Origin: Chryseobacterium joostei
GTDB taxonomy: Bacteria > Bacteroidota > Bacteroidia > Flavobacteriales > Weeksellaceae
DNA: 64,000 nt
NCBI RefSeq assembly: GCF_003815775.1
Contig: NZ_CP033926.1
Coordinates: forward strand, 2,294,001 to 2,358,000
Direction of reading: 5' to 3'
In this document: piece after piece, positions 57,235 through 64,000 of the stretch
Numbering within the stretch: position 1 is the first letter of the stretch
How the letters are laid out: every line of letters begins with the position of its first letter
Notes under the pieces: generated by a model
Database searches by the model: none
Seen by the model: the letters and a program-made list of their open reading frames with translations, nothing else
What the model was told of the DNA's origin: nothing
Position numbers and translations under genes: made by a program

Positions 57235-58599
57235 TTGAGACTCGTTAAAATATTATTTTTAGTAGCATTCATCAATGCTTTTGGACAATCTGGTGTTGAT
57301 AATCAATTGGCAAATTACAACTTTCCAAAGATCAAATCCAGTATTACTATGCCGGTAACTATTCCTCTTTCGGAGCTGAGTAACATGATTAATGCCTCCG
57401 TAAAGGATTTGGTATATCAGGATGATTCTTATACTGACAACAATAATGACCAGTTTAAGGTAAAGGTCTGGAAAACCAGACCGATCCGTTTGGTAGGAGG
57501 AACCAGCCAAAATCTGTTGATTGAAGTTCCCCTAAAAATATGGGCAGAAAAAGGTATTGGAACATTGGGCGTTTACAGCTACCAGAATACCACTTTCGAA
57601 ACGGTTATGTCCTTTAATACCACTGTTACTTTTAAAAATAACTGGACCATTACAACTTCTACACAACCTAATGGTTTCAGGTGGGTAACAAAACCTGTAC
57701 TGGATTACGGAAGAATACAAATACCAATTACCCCAATTGTTGAAAAAAGTCTTAAGGAACAACAAGAGAAATTCTGTAAAACCATCGATCAGCAGATGGC
57801 TACTCAACTGAACTTTCAGCAATATGCTGTTATGGCGTGGAATACTTTCCTGCAGCCATTTAATATTTCTGAGGAATATAACACATGGTTGAAGATAAGC
57901 CCGGTTGGCGTTAATATTACTCCTTTAAAATTTTATGGAAACCAGATCAATGCAACTCTTGGTATTGATATCTACTCTGAAACTTTCACAGGAAGCAAAC
58001 CCACCGCTTCTCCACCCGTGGCATCAGCTACCAACTTTAACTTCTCACCTACCGTTGCAGATAAATTTCTTTTACAAACCACCGCTAATATTCCTTTTAC
58101 AGAAGCCAGCAACATGGCCAGAAAGACTTTCTTAAACAAAGAATTTGACATCAGGGATTCAAAGGTAAAGGTAACGGACATTAGGCTGTACGGTGTAGAT
58201 AACAGAGTTATCATTGAAGCTCAGACTGATGGGTATATTAAAGGAACTGCTGTTATTTCAGGAATTCCGGTTTACGATGAAACCAAAAGAAAAATTGTTT
58301 TGTCTGATACCAAGTTCAAATTAAAAACCATGAATATTCTTCAAAAAACAGCCTCTCTCCTATTCCAAGGGAAAATTGTAAAAATGATTGAAGAGGAATA
58401 CGGAATTCCTACACAGGAATTGGAAGAAACATCCAGAAAAAGTATTGAGGACGCCTTTAATAAAGAATATTACAAAGGTTTAAAGATGAGTGGAAAAGTA
58501 TTTAATCTGAAGCCAAGTAAAATACTTCTCAACAGCACAGGCATTACAGCTGTCATTGATACAAATGCTACCCTAAAATTACTGGTCAACGGATTTTAA
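57235..58599 (+). CDS. DUF4403 family protein (TTG start)
   Basis: A 454-residue protein with a signal-like N-terminus (MRLVKILFLVAFINAFGQ), so probably periplasmic or surface-exposed. The frame opens at TTG 57235, 35 nt after folB; no ATG is available upstream. It has repeated modules (SSITMPVTIPLSELSNMINA, and again TTANIPFTEASNMARKTFLN), suggesting an internal duplication. The overall pattern matches DUF4403, a beta-rich family related to lipid-binding BPI/SMP-like folds. Function unknown. Confidence 0.75.
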   Translation: MRLVKILFLVAFINAFGQSGVDNQLANYNFPKIKSSITMPVTIPLSELSNMINASVKDLVYQDDSYTDNNNDQFKVKVWKTRPIRLVGGTSQNLLIEVPLKIWAEKGIGTLGVYSYQNTTFETVMSFNTTVTFKNNWTITTSTQPNGFRWVTKPVLDYGRIQIPITPIVEKSLKEQQEKFCKTIDQQMATQLNFQQYAVMAWNTFLQPFNISEEYNTWLKISPVGVNITPLKFYGNQINATLGIDIYSETFTGSKPTASPPVASATNFNFSPTVADKFLLQTTANIPFTEASNMARKTFLNKEFDIRDSKVKVTDIRLYGVDNRVIIEAQTDGYIKGTAVISGIPVYDETKRKIVLSDTKFKLKTMNILQKTASLLFQGKIVKMIEEEYGIPTQELEETSRKSIEDAFNKEYYKGLKMSGKVFNLKPSKILLNSTGITAVIDTNATLKLLVNGF

Positions 58600-58708
58600 A
58601 ATATAAACCTAGTAATACAGGTAAATTAGCACTAAAAATTATACGACTGAAACACAGGCAGAAAGATAAATTTACCATTTTTGAGTGAAATAAATTGTAA
58701 GAAAACTT

Positions 58709-58737
58709 TTGTTCATAAAGAAATTTTGCTATATTTG
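58709..58737 (+). promoter_or_regulatory. Promoter of tRNA-Cys
   Basis: TTG (58709-58711), 18-bp spacer, TATATTTG (58730-58737), a full Bacteroidetes consensus match 24 bp before the tRNA. Confidence 0.7.
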
Positions 58738-58761
58738 CACACCTCAAAAATGGTAAAACAT

Positions 58762-58832
58762 GGTACTTTGGCCGAGCGGCTAGGCAGTGGTCTGCAACAC
58801 CATCTACAGCGGTTCGAATCCGCTAGGTACCT
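58762..58832 (+). tRNA. tRNA-Cys (anticodon GCA)
   Basis: A 71-nt cloverleaf: acceptor GGTACTT / AGGTACC (one U-G), D stem GCC/GGC, anticodon stem GTGGT / ACCAT with loop CTGCAAC giving anticodon GCA (58794-58796), T arm AGCGG-TTCGAAT-CCGCT, discriminator U. The 3' CCA is not encoded. A promoter and a terminator flank it, so it is a single-gene unit. Confidence 0.95.
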
Positions 58833-58836
58833 CTTC

Positions 58837-58867
58837 AAAACCTCTAAATTTTATTTAGAGGTTTTTT
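58837..58867 (+). terminator. Terminator of tRNA-Cys
   Basis: AAAACCTCTAAA / TTTAGAGGTTTT, 12-bp perfect stem, 5-nt loop, T tract. Confidence 0.88.
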
Positions 58868-59071
58868 TATTTCCCCATATCCTTCTTCGAATTCAAAAAT
58901 ATAAGAGTAATCTATACTTTAAACACCATTCATATAAATCCAATTCATTGCTTACAGAAAAAAGAGAACAGAGCATTCATCAGAAAAACTGATATTATGG
59001 AATATTTTCAATAATTAAGCATACTTCTTTTTTAATCTCAAATTTCAGTTTAACCTATAGAAACAAAAAAA

Positions 59072-59109
59072 ATCCTCGGAAATTCCGAGGATAAAAACTA
59101 ATAACCATG
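59072..59109 (+). other. Hairpin-plus-ATG unit 1
   Basis: ATCCTCGGAA (59072-59081) pairs with TTCCGAGGAT (59083-59092). An A-rich tract precedes it and an ATG AAA follows 14 nt after the stem. On the minus strand the same hairpin is followed by TTTTTTTT, so a minus-strand terminator is an alternative reading. Confidence 0.45.
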
Positions 59110-59445
59110 AAAACTCAAATTAAACATGAGTTGCGTTTGTATATTGAAAAATCGTGCCAAGAATTACAAATTTTGAAAAAAAAATGCTTTTTATTCCCAA
59201 ACCCTACTTACTCCATTTTTTACTTTTACAACCGTATTAACATACATTATAATAATTTTATTAAAACATTTAATTATATAAAATTAAAAAACACACAACA
59301 AAATAAAATTTAATAAATAATTAATAATTAAAAAAAATATAAAATTTATATAATTCATGAATTAAAAAAATAATTCACAAAGCAAAATTAGACTTAAATG
59401 CATTTTTTGAAGAGCATTTTTTTCATTCTAACCTAAAAAAACAAA

Positions 59446-59484
59446 AGACCTCCCATTCAGGAGGCCTAAAAAACACAAATGATG
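59446..59484 (+). other. Hairpin-plus-ATG unit 2
   Basis: AGACCTCC (59446-59453) pairs with GGAGGCCT (59460-59467) with one mismatch. An A-rich tract precedes it and ATG AAA AAA follows after 14 nt, the same spacing as unit 1. The minus strand would again show a T-rich tail. Confidence 0.45.
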
Positions 59485-59602
59485 AAAAAAATCTATCTAG
59501 ATAAATCTAAACAGAATATTGTATGGTACCCACCCTATTTTTTTTATATAAAATTTTAAATCTTAGGGCTAGTAATTATCTATTACTGTATATTGATTAA
59601 AA

Positions 59603-59621
59603 AATCCTCATTTCGAGGATT
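59603..59621 (-). terminator. Terminator of the 59656-60102 gene (minus strand)
   Basis: AATCCTC / GAGGATT stem with a 5-nt loop; on the minus strand TTTTT follows, 35 nt after the stop. Confidence 0.75.
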
Positions 59622-59655
59622 GTAAATTTAGATAAATATTTTGTTTTTCACAAAG

Positions 59656-60102
59656 TTATTCCTCCCAAGTAATTGGAACATATATCGTAATGTATCCATC
59701 CGCATCTACATTTGCCTCAGAAACTGTAGCAACTACCGTTCCATAACCTACCCAGCCTCCTTGGCCCTGAATTCCTGAAAAAGCATATGTTCCTGCCGGA
59801 AGATCCTCCTCAGAATACTGCGGAAGTACTGTATTATACCCATTATTACTATAGTAAGTTTCTCCAGTCGCTGTATTTTCTGCAATAAAACCTCCCAAAT
59901 CAAATCCTGAACCTGAAAGAATTTTTGTTCCACTCTTTGACAGAAGACCATAACGAATTTTAAAAGTCTGAGTTTTTGCATCTTTATGAGATACTTCTGA
60001 ACGAACTTTAGTTTGAACTTCAATAACATCCGTAGAAGAAAAAGAAGTAGTAACAGCCAGTAATCCTACAACAGCTGCAACTGTAAAAATTGATTTTTTC
60101 AT
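59656..60102 (-). CDS. Small secreted hypothetical protein
   Basis: About 148 residues from ATG 60102 (MKKSIFTVAAVVGLLAVTTS), which begins a signal peptide; a promoter ending at 60124 excludes the longer start. The mature part is rich in Gly, Ser, Thr and Tyr (LSGSGFDLGGFIAEN, ETYYSNNGYNTVLPQY, GIQGQGGWVGYGTVVA), with no cysteines and a beta-strand-like pattern ending in YVPITWEE. I do not recognise a family. It is probably secreted or periplasmic. Confidence 0.68.
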   Translation of the reverse strand: MKKSIFTVAAVVGLLAVTTSFSSTDVIEVQTKVRSEVSHKDAKTQTFKIRYGLLSKSGTKILSGSGFDLGGFIAENTATGETYYSNNGYNTVLPQYSEEDLPAGTYAFSGIQGQGGWVGYGTVVATVSEANVDADGYITIYVPITWEE

Positions 60103-60123
60103 ATTAAAAGTAATTTTGATACT

Positions 60124-60151
60124 CAAAAGTAGTCATCGTAAATGAATTCAA
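60124..60151 (-). promoter_or_regulatory. Promoter of the 60102 gene
   Basis: Minus strand: TTG (60151-60149), 17-bp spacer, TACTTTTG (60131-60124), both boxes of the consensus, 21 nt before the start. Confidence 0.6.
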
Positions 60152-60198
60152 CAAAAACTAATGATTAACTATATTTTACAATTACTTCTAACAAAAAA

Positions 60199-60224
60199 TT
60201 CCCCGGAAATACCAGGGAACTATG
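60199..60224 (+). other. Hairpin-plus-ATG unit 3 in the 60152-60456 gap
   Basis: TTCCC.GG (60199-60206) pairs with CC.GGGAA (60212-60219), with one mismatch; preceded by an A tract and followed 2 nt later by ATGATG. Its frame ends after five codons. The remainder of the gap shows no gene. Confidence 0.38.
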
Positions 60225-60456
60225 ATGAATCTCGTTTAGAAGATTAATTTTCAAATTTGAAAACCGTAAACATATTGACAAACTTTATGCCTAAACTCCC
60301 AACAAACCTACAGTTTCACATGAAATTTATCAGGAATTAATGCTTATTAATAGTATCAATCTCAACTTTAACATTTTTTAACTGAAACTTGGCTTCATAA
60401 TTGAAAATAAAATAGATCTAGAGTCGTTTTGACTTAAGCTTATTAAAATTTGAATT

Positions 60457-61014
60457 ATGAAAAAGATAGTATTAACAGGTTTTTTATCCGTCTTTTTATT
60501 GGCGGCCTGTAAGAAAGATGACACAGTTGCTGAAAAATCACTGGAAGTACAAAAACTTGAATTTCAAGCCAGACAGCTTGAAATAGAAAAGCAAAAACTT
60601 GCCATTGAGAAAGAAAAGCTCGTATACGAAGCTCAGAAAAAAGCAGATAGCATCTCTGAAAGCAAAAAAGCTAAGGCTTCTGCTGACAATAATTCAAAAC
60701 CTAGGGTGATAAGAGAAACCAGAACTGTATACCGAGACAGAAGCTCTAATTCCAATTCCGGAGGTGGAAGCAATGGAGGTTATGCAGATAACGGAAGTGG
60801 TACATCACAAGGAACTACCCAAAAAAAAGGGATGAGCAAGGCTGCTAAAGGAACCATCATTGGTACCGTAGGTGGCGCAGCTGCCGGTGCAATCATTGCT
60901 AAGAAAAACAGAGGCCTTGGTGCTGTAATCGGAGGTGTAGTAGGTGGAGCTACTGGATATACAATTGGTAGATCACAAGATAGAAAAGACGGAAGAGTAC
61001 AACCGCGTAGATAA
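60457..61014 (+). CDS. Glycine-zipper (YMGG-like) lipoprotein with coiled coil
   Basis: A 185-residue protein. The lipobox LLAAC gives a lipidated Cys near residue 18. Residues about 30-75 form a charged coiled coil (EKSLEVQKLEFQARQLEIEK, QKLAIEKEKLVYEAQKK). A Ser/Gly linker follows (SNSNSGGGSNGGYADN). A glycine zipper sits at about 125-175 (GTIIGTVGGAAAGAIIAKKN, GLGAVIGGVVGGATGYTIG), able to insert into or pack in a membrane. It is likely an outer-membrane or periplasmic envelope protein of unknown role. It ends in a terminator. Confidence 0.78.
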   Translation: MKKIVLTGFLSVFLLAACKKDDTVAEKSLEVQKLEFQARQLEIEKQKLAIEKEKLVYEAQKKADSISESKKAKASADNNSKPRVIRETRTVYRDRSSNSNSGGGSNGGYADNGSGTSQGTTQKKGMSKAAKGTIIGTVGGAAAGAIIAKKNRGLGAVIGGVVGGATGYTIGRSQDRKDGRVQPRR

Positions 61015-61034
61015 TTTTTTTCACAATAACATAT

Positions 61035-61066
61035 AAAGATTGCTTATTTTTAGGCAATCTTTTTTT
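61035..61066 (+). terminator. Terminator after the glycine-zipper gene, abutting the next ATG
   Basis: AAAGATTGC / GCAATCTTT stem, 10-nt loop, then a T tract that runs directly into the ATG at 61067. Confidence 0.82.
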
Positions 61067-62701
61067 ATGATACTAATCCTGTTTTCTTCAATTTTCATTA
61101 TTCCCGTCTTACTGGGAATAGGGAAAATAATGGAGAAAGTCTTCGGAATCTTATTTTACGGAATCTCAGGTAAAATTCTTTTGGGAGTAATGGGAATAAG
61201 TCTGGCATGGACTGTTACTTCATTTTTGATCCCTTTGAATATTTATGTAGAAATTATAACTGTTCTATTAGGCTTACTTTATTTTTTTAAAGAAAAACTT
61301 TATCAAGAGTTTTATCAGTTGACAAAAAAAGACATTGCCTTAGGCGGAATTGTTTCTACAATCATTTTATTATCCGGTTCATACTATCCTTATATATTAG
61401 ATCATTTCGGATACTATATCCCAACGATCAAATGGCTTACAGAATATGGGTTGATAAAGGGAATTTCCAATCTGGACTTTATCTTAGGACAAATGTCTGT
61501 ATGGCATATTTTTCAGGCAGGATTTTCAAATTTTTCAGATCCTTTTTTAAGAATAAACTCCATCATACTGATCGTTTATACCCTTTATAGTATTGAGCGA
61601 AAAAGCTGGATTCATCTGTGCTTTCTTCCTGTTTTATTATTATTTTCACAGTCGCCAAGTCCTGATCTTCCCGTCATTGCATTTTCTTTGATCATTTTAA
61701 ATGAAATGATATCCGGAAATAAAAATACTTCTCTCCTTTTTGCTTTTTCTGTTTTTGTTTTTCTCATAAAACCTACCATGATCTGGCTGCCAATACTGGT
61801 TTTCCTGAATAGTATTATTATTTTAAAATCAAGCTTCAAAAAATTGCTTTTTGGAGGTTTAATCTTACTTTTATTCTTTATTAAAAATATATGGACATTT
61901 GGTTATCCCATATTTCCGATATCAATAGTTGACTTAGGTTTTAGTTGGAAGCCCAATCCTGAAGTTTTGAAAACTTCATCACAATATGCCATTATGAAAA
62001 CCTATGACATGCAGTATTCGTATGAAGAAATTCAAAGGTTTTCAACATTTGATCATATTAAAAACTGGTTCTTTCTGAAAGGCATCAAATCAGTGATTAA
62101 TATTTTTTTCATTTTGAGCCTACTTATTTTTTCAGCATTTACATGGATGAAGAAAAAGAAACTAATCACTCTGATCTGTATTTCCCTGTTGATAAAAAGT
62201 ATACTCGTTCTTGCTTTTTCAGCACAGTACAGATTTTTCATCGATGTTTTCTTTGTAATATTCCTTGTAATGTTTCATGAATATTTTGATAAAAGAAAAT
62301 CTTTGGTTGTTTTTTCCGGACTCAGTTTATTTTTTATTTCAATATTGTCCTTTCCTAGTTTTATTCAACAATCTATTCCAAGTTTTCGCTTGGGAAGCTT
62401 CATGGCAGGATTCAAAAAGGAACAACTTTATCAGCCATCTACTTACCAATATCATCAATTCAATACTTTTAAAGTGGGAAATTTAAATTTCAATGTTTCT
62501 AAAAATTACCCCTATAATTTTGACACTCCACTTCCAGCCATCTCTAGCAGCTACATTTTTGATGATGTAAAAGCTCGAATTTTTCCTCAACTTATTAATA
62601 AAAATGACATGAAAAAGGGATTTATCTGGAAAAAGATAACTCCCGAGGAAAAAAAGGAAGCTGCAACCGTGATCAATAATATCGAAAACATTGATAAATA
62701 G
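61067..62701 (+). CDS. Polytopic membrane protein (possibly LIC_10190 family)
   Basis: About 544 residues from ATG 61067 (MILILFSSIFIIPVLLGIGK); the longer frame needs TTG. At least ten hydrophobic helices are spread through the protein, and a ~75-residue soluble tail follows near the C-terminus. DHFGYYIPTIKWLTEYGLIK and a following HIFQAGFSNFSDP resemble the first loop of glycosyltransferase-C-like membrane proteins and the family named LIC_10190, though I hold this loosely. It may act on lipid-linked sugars. The start lies at the end of the upstream gene's terminator, and there is no SD. Confidence 0.68.
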   Translation: MILILFSSIFIIPVLLGIGKIMEKVFGILFYGISGKILLGVMGISLAWTVTSFLIPLNIYVEIITVLLGLLYFFKEKLYQEFYQLTKKDIALGGIVSTIILLSGSYYPYILDHFGYYIPTIKWLTEYGLIKGISNLDFILGQMSVWHIFQAGFSNFSDPFLRINSIILIVYTLYSIERKSWIHLCFLPVLLLFSQSPSPDLPVIAFSLIILNEMISGNKNTSLLFAFSVFVFLIKPTMIWLPILVFLNSIIILKSSFKKLLFGGLILLLFFIKNIWTFGYPIFPISIVDLGFSWKPNPEVLKTSSQYAIMKTYDMQYSYEEIQRFSTFDHIKNWFFLKGIKSVINIFFILSLLIFSAFTWMKKKKLITLICISLLIKSILVLAFSAQYRFFIDVFFVIFLVMFHEYFDKRKSLVVFSGLSLFFISILSFPSFIQQSIPSFRLGSFMAGFKKEQLYQPSTYQYHQFNTFKVGNLNFNVSKNYPYNFDTPLPAISSSYIFDDVKARIFPQLINKNDMKKGFIWKKITPEEKKEAATVINNIENIDK

Positions 62702-62739
62702 AACAAATCTAGAAACTTTATTATCTGAAGAAAAAAAGG

Positions 62740-62747
62740 TAATTTTG
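62740..62747 (+). promoter_or_regulatory. Candidate -7 box immediately before aroC
   Basis: TAATTTTG (TAnnTTTG) ends 4 nt before the aroC ATG, the same arrangement as at fmt. Confidence 0.35.
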
Positions 62748-62751
62748 TATC

Positions 62752-63822
62752 ATGTTCAATTCATTAGGTAATCTTCTTAGTCTTACAACATTTGGAGAAA
62801 GTCACGGAGTGGCTTACGGCGGTATCATCAATAATTTTCCGGCAGGTTTAACGGTAGATCTCGATAAGGTTCAATATGAACTGGGACGAAGAAAACCCGG
62901 CCAGTCTGCTATTGTTACTCAAAGAAAAGAAAGTGACACTGTAAAGTTTCTTTCAGGGATCTTTGACGGAAAAACAACAGGTACCCCTATTGGTTTTATC
63001 ATTGAAAACGAAAATCAGAAATCAAAGGATTATGACCATATTGCAGGAGCATATCGTCCGAGCCATGCTGATTTTACGTATGACCAAAAATTTGGTTTTA
63101 GGGATCACCGCGGAGGCGGAAAATCTTCTGCAAGAGAAACCATGAACTGGGTAGTGGCTGGAGCTCTTGCCAAACAACTTTTACCAGAGATTGAAATCAA
63201 CGCTTACGTTTCTTCCGTAGGTGATATTTTCTGCGAAAAACCTTATCAGGCTTTAGATTTTTCTAAGACGGAAAGCAATGATGTACGTTGTCCGGATGCT
63301 GAAACGGCAGAAAAAATGATTTCAAGAATCAAGGAAATCAAAAAAGAAGGCAATACCATCGGCGGAACGATTACGTGTGTGATCAAAAATGTTCCTGTAG
63401 GAATAGGTGAACCTATATTTTCTAAGCTTCAGGCAGAGCTAGCAAAAGCAATGCTGAATATTAATGCCTGCAAAGGTTTTGAATATGGAAGCGGATTCTG
63501 TGGGGCAAAAATGACAGGAAAAGAGCATAATGATGCTTTCAATACTGATTTTTCCACAAAATCTAACTTATCAGGAGGTATTCAGGGAGGTATTTCCAAT
63601 GGAATGGATATCTACTTCCGTGTAGCCTTCAAACCTGTAGCCACTATTTTGAGACCTCAGGACAGTATAGATAAGGATGGAAATCCTGTTATTGTAGAAG
63701 GTAAGGGACGCCATGATCCATGTGTAGTACCAAGAGCTGTTCCTGTAGTGGAAAGTCTTGCTGCATTTGTATTGGCAGATCTATTTTTGATCAATAAAAC
63801 AAGAAACATCAATAATTTTTAA
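62752..63822 (+). CDS. aroC: Chorismate synthase
   Basis: A 356-residue FMN-dependent enzyme that makes chorismate from EPSP, the last shikimate step. The three signatures are [40 protein letters not shown] and [19 protein letters not shown] His-containing loop, [14 protein letters not shown], is also conserved. It is complete and of normal length. The gene is followed after 17 nt by another start. Confidence 0.96.
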   Translation: MFNSLGNLLSLTTFGESHGVAYGGIINNFPAGLTVDLDKVQYELGRRKPGQSAIVTQRKESDTVKFLSGIFDGKTTGTPIGFIIENENQKSKDYDHIAGAYRPSHADFTYDQKFGFRDHRGGGKSSARETMNWVVAGALAKQLLPEIEINAYVSSVGDIFCEKPYQALDFSKTESNDVRCPDAETAEKMISRIKEIKKEGNTIGGTITCVIKNVPVGIGEPIFSKLQAELAKAMLNINACKGFEYGSGFCGAKMTGKEHNDAFNTDFSTKSNLSGGIQGGISNGMDIYFRVAFKPVATILRPQDSIDKDGNPVIVEGKGRHDPCVVPRAVPVVESLAAFVLADLFLINKTRNINNF

Positions 63823-63839
63823 TATAAATATTTTTGGTA

Positions 63840-64000
63840 ATGAAAAATTACTGGGATCAAGGAATTTCTTTTGAAGAGTATCTTCAAATAGCAAACAAAA
63901 GATTAGAGAATCCTGCTAACGAACAGGAACTTGAATATAAACAATACTATGAGCTTGGGCTTCAGAGAATGGACAGAACTGTAAAAAAATATGTCCCGGA
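63840..64000 (+). CDS. Probable thioredoxin-family protein, N-terminal fragment
   Basis: Starts ATG 63840 and runs off the window after 53 codons. It reads MKNYWDQGISFEEYLQIANK, with LENPANEQELEYKQYYELGL following. This N-terminus is one I associate with a cytoplasmic thioredoxin-like protein encoded after aroC in Chryseobacterium, but the CxxC region lies outside the window, so the name is only a guess. TATTTTTG ends 3 nt before the ATG. Confidence 0.45.
   Translation, partial: MKNYWDQGISFEEYLQIANKRLENPANEQELEYKQYYELGLQRMDRTVKKYVP

Larger units (their letters stand above)
58868..59655. other. AT-rich ~790-bp stretch without a clear conserved gene
   Basis: Very AT-rich. It holds two GC hairpins, each followed by an ATG (see 59072 and 59446), and the terminator of the minus-strand gene at 59603-59621. 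A 68-residue frame (59107-59313) and a 25-residue frame (59482-59559) begin at those ATGs but look low in complexity. Nothing else can be recognised. Confidence 0.5.

Noticed and set aside
58681..58992. 103-residue frame across the tRNA
   Set aside because: It reads through tRNA-Cys and its terminator, so it is not a gene.
59107..59313. 68-residue frame after hairpin unit 1 as a real gene
   Set aside because: Very low complexity (Asn, Lys, Ile, Tyr, Phe), as expected from AT-rich non-coding DNA. Kept only as part of the hairpin-plus-ATG observation.

Overview
The window looks like chromosomal DNA of a flavobacterium, most likely Chryseobacterium or a close relative in the Weeksellaceae. This is inferred from the AT-rich sequence, type IX secretion (T9SS) sorting domains, the rpmB-rpmG-DUF4295-ftsY block, TAnnTTTG promoter boxes in place of sigma70 boxes, few Shine-Dalgarno sequences, and double-glycine bacteriocin-like leader peptides. 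No phage, insertion sequence, CRISPR array or rRNA operon is visible.

Layout. 1-9.3 kb is core metabolism and envelope: the end of proC, a VanZ-like protein, lnt, a secreted seven-repeat beta-propeller protein, rpmB-rpmG-DUF4295, a secreted RidA-like protein, ftsY, sppA and folK. 9.3-13.7 kb holds three tandem OmpA-type outer-membrane genes; the first has lost its OmpA domain and the other two share an almost identical core. 13.7-20 kb carries recQ, fmt, a Crp/Fnr regulator broken by one in-frame TGA, a RibB protein with a degenerate RibA half, and a luciferase-like oxidoreductase. 20-32.3 kb holds two small unknown genes, an astacin-type lipoprotein protease, a Pif1-like helicase, a gamma carbonic anhydrase homologue, an Nfu-reductase-hemH run, a T9SS-exported M4 protease, the T9SS plug protein and an MBL-fold hydrolase.

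32.4-38.7 kb is a probable trehalose utilisation locus: MFS transporter, GH37 trehalase and a TonB-dependent receptor on the minus strand, with a divergent AraC regulator. 38.9-46.7 kb contains a thioredoxin-like protein and then a TetR regulator followed by a complete RND efflux pump (adaptor, permease, outer-membrane factor). Four copies of a 13-bp palindrome lie on the tetR promoter and in the gap before the pump, and both gaps inside the pump operon contain long inverted repeats. 47-50.6 kb has miaA, yicC, gmk and nadA.

50.6-51.8 kb is a cluster of five small Cys-rich peptides with bacteriocin-type leaders and no transporter nearby. Divergent from it is a thrABC operon preceded by a promoter, a 33-residue Thr-rich leader peptide and a hairpin over its last Thr codons, which together look like a threonine attenuator. 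folB, a DUF4403 gene and tRNA-Cys follow. 58.9-60.5 kb is AT-rich and contains repeated hairpin-plus-ATG units and one small secreted protein. The window ends with a glycine-zipper lipoprotein, a polytopic membrane protein, aroC and the start of one more gene.

The most interesting parts are the double-glycine peptide cluster, the Thr leader, the TetR operator array, the RibBX-type protein, and the unexplained hairpin and inverted-repeat elements. All calls come from reading the sequence; no database search was run.
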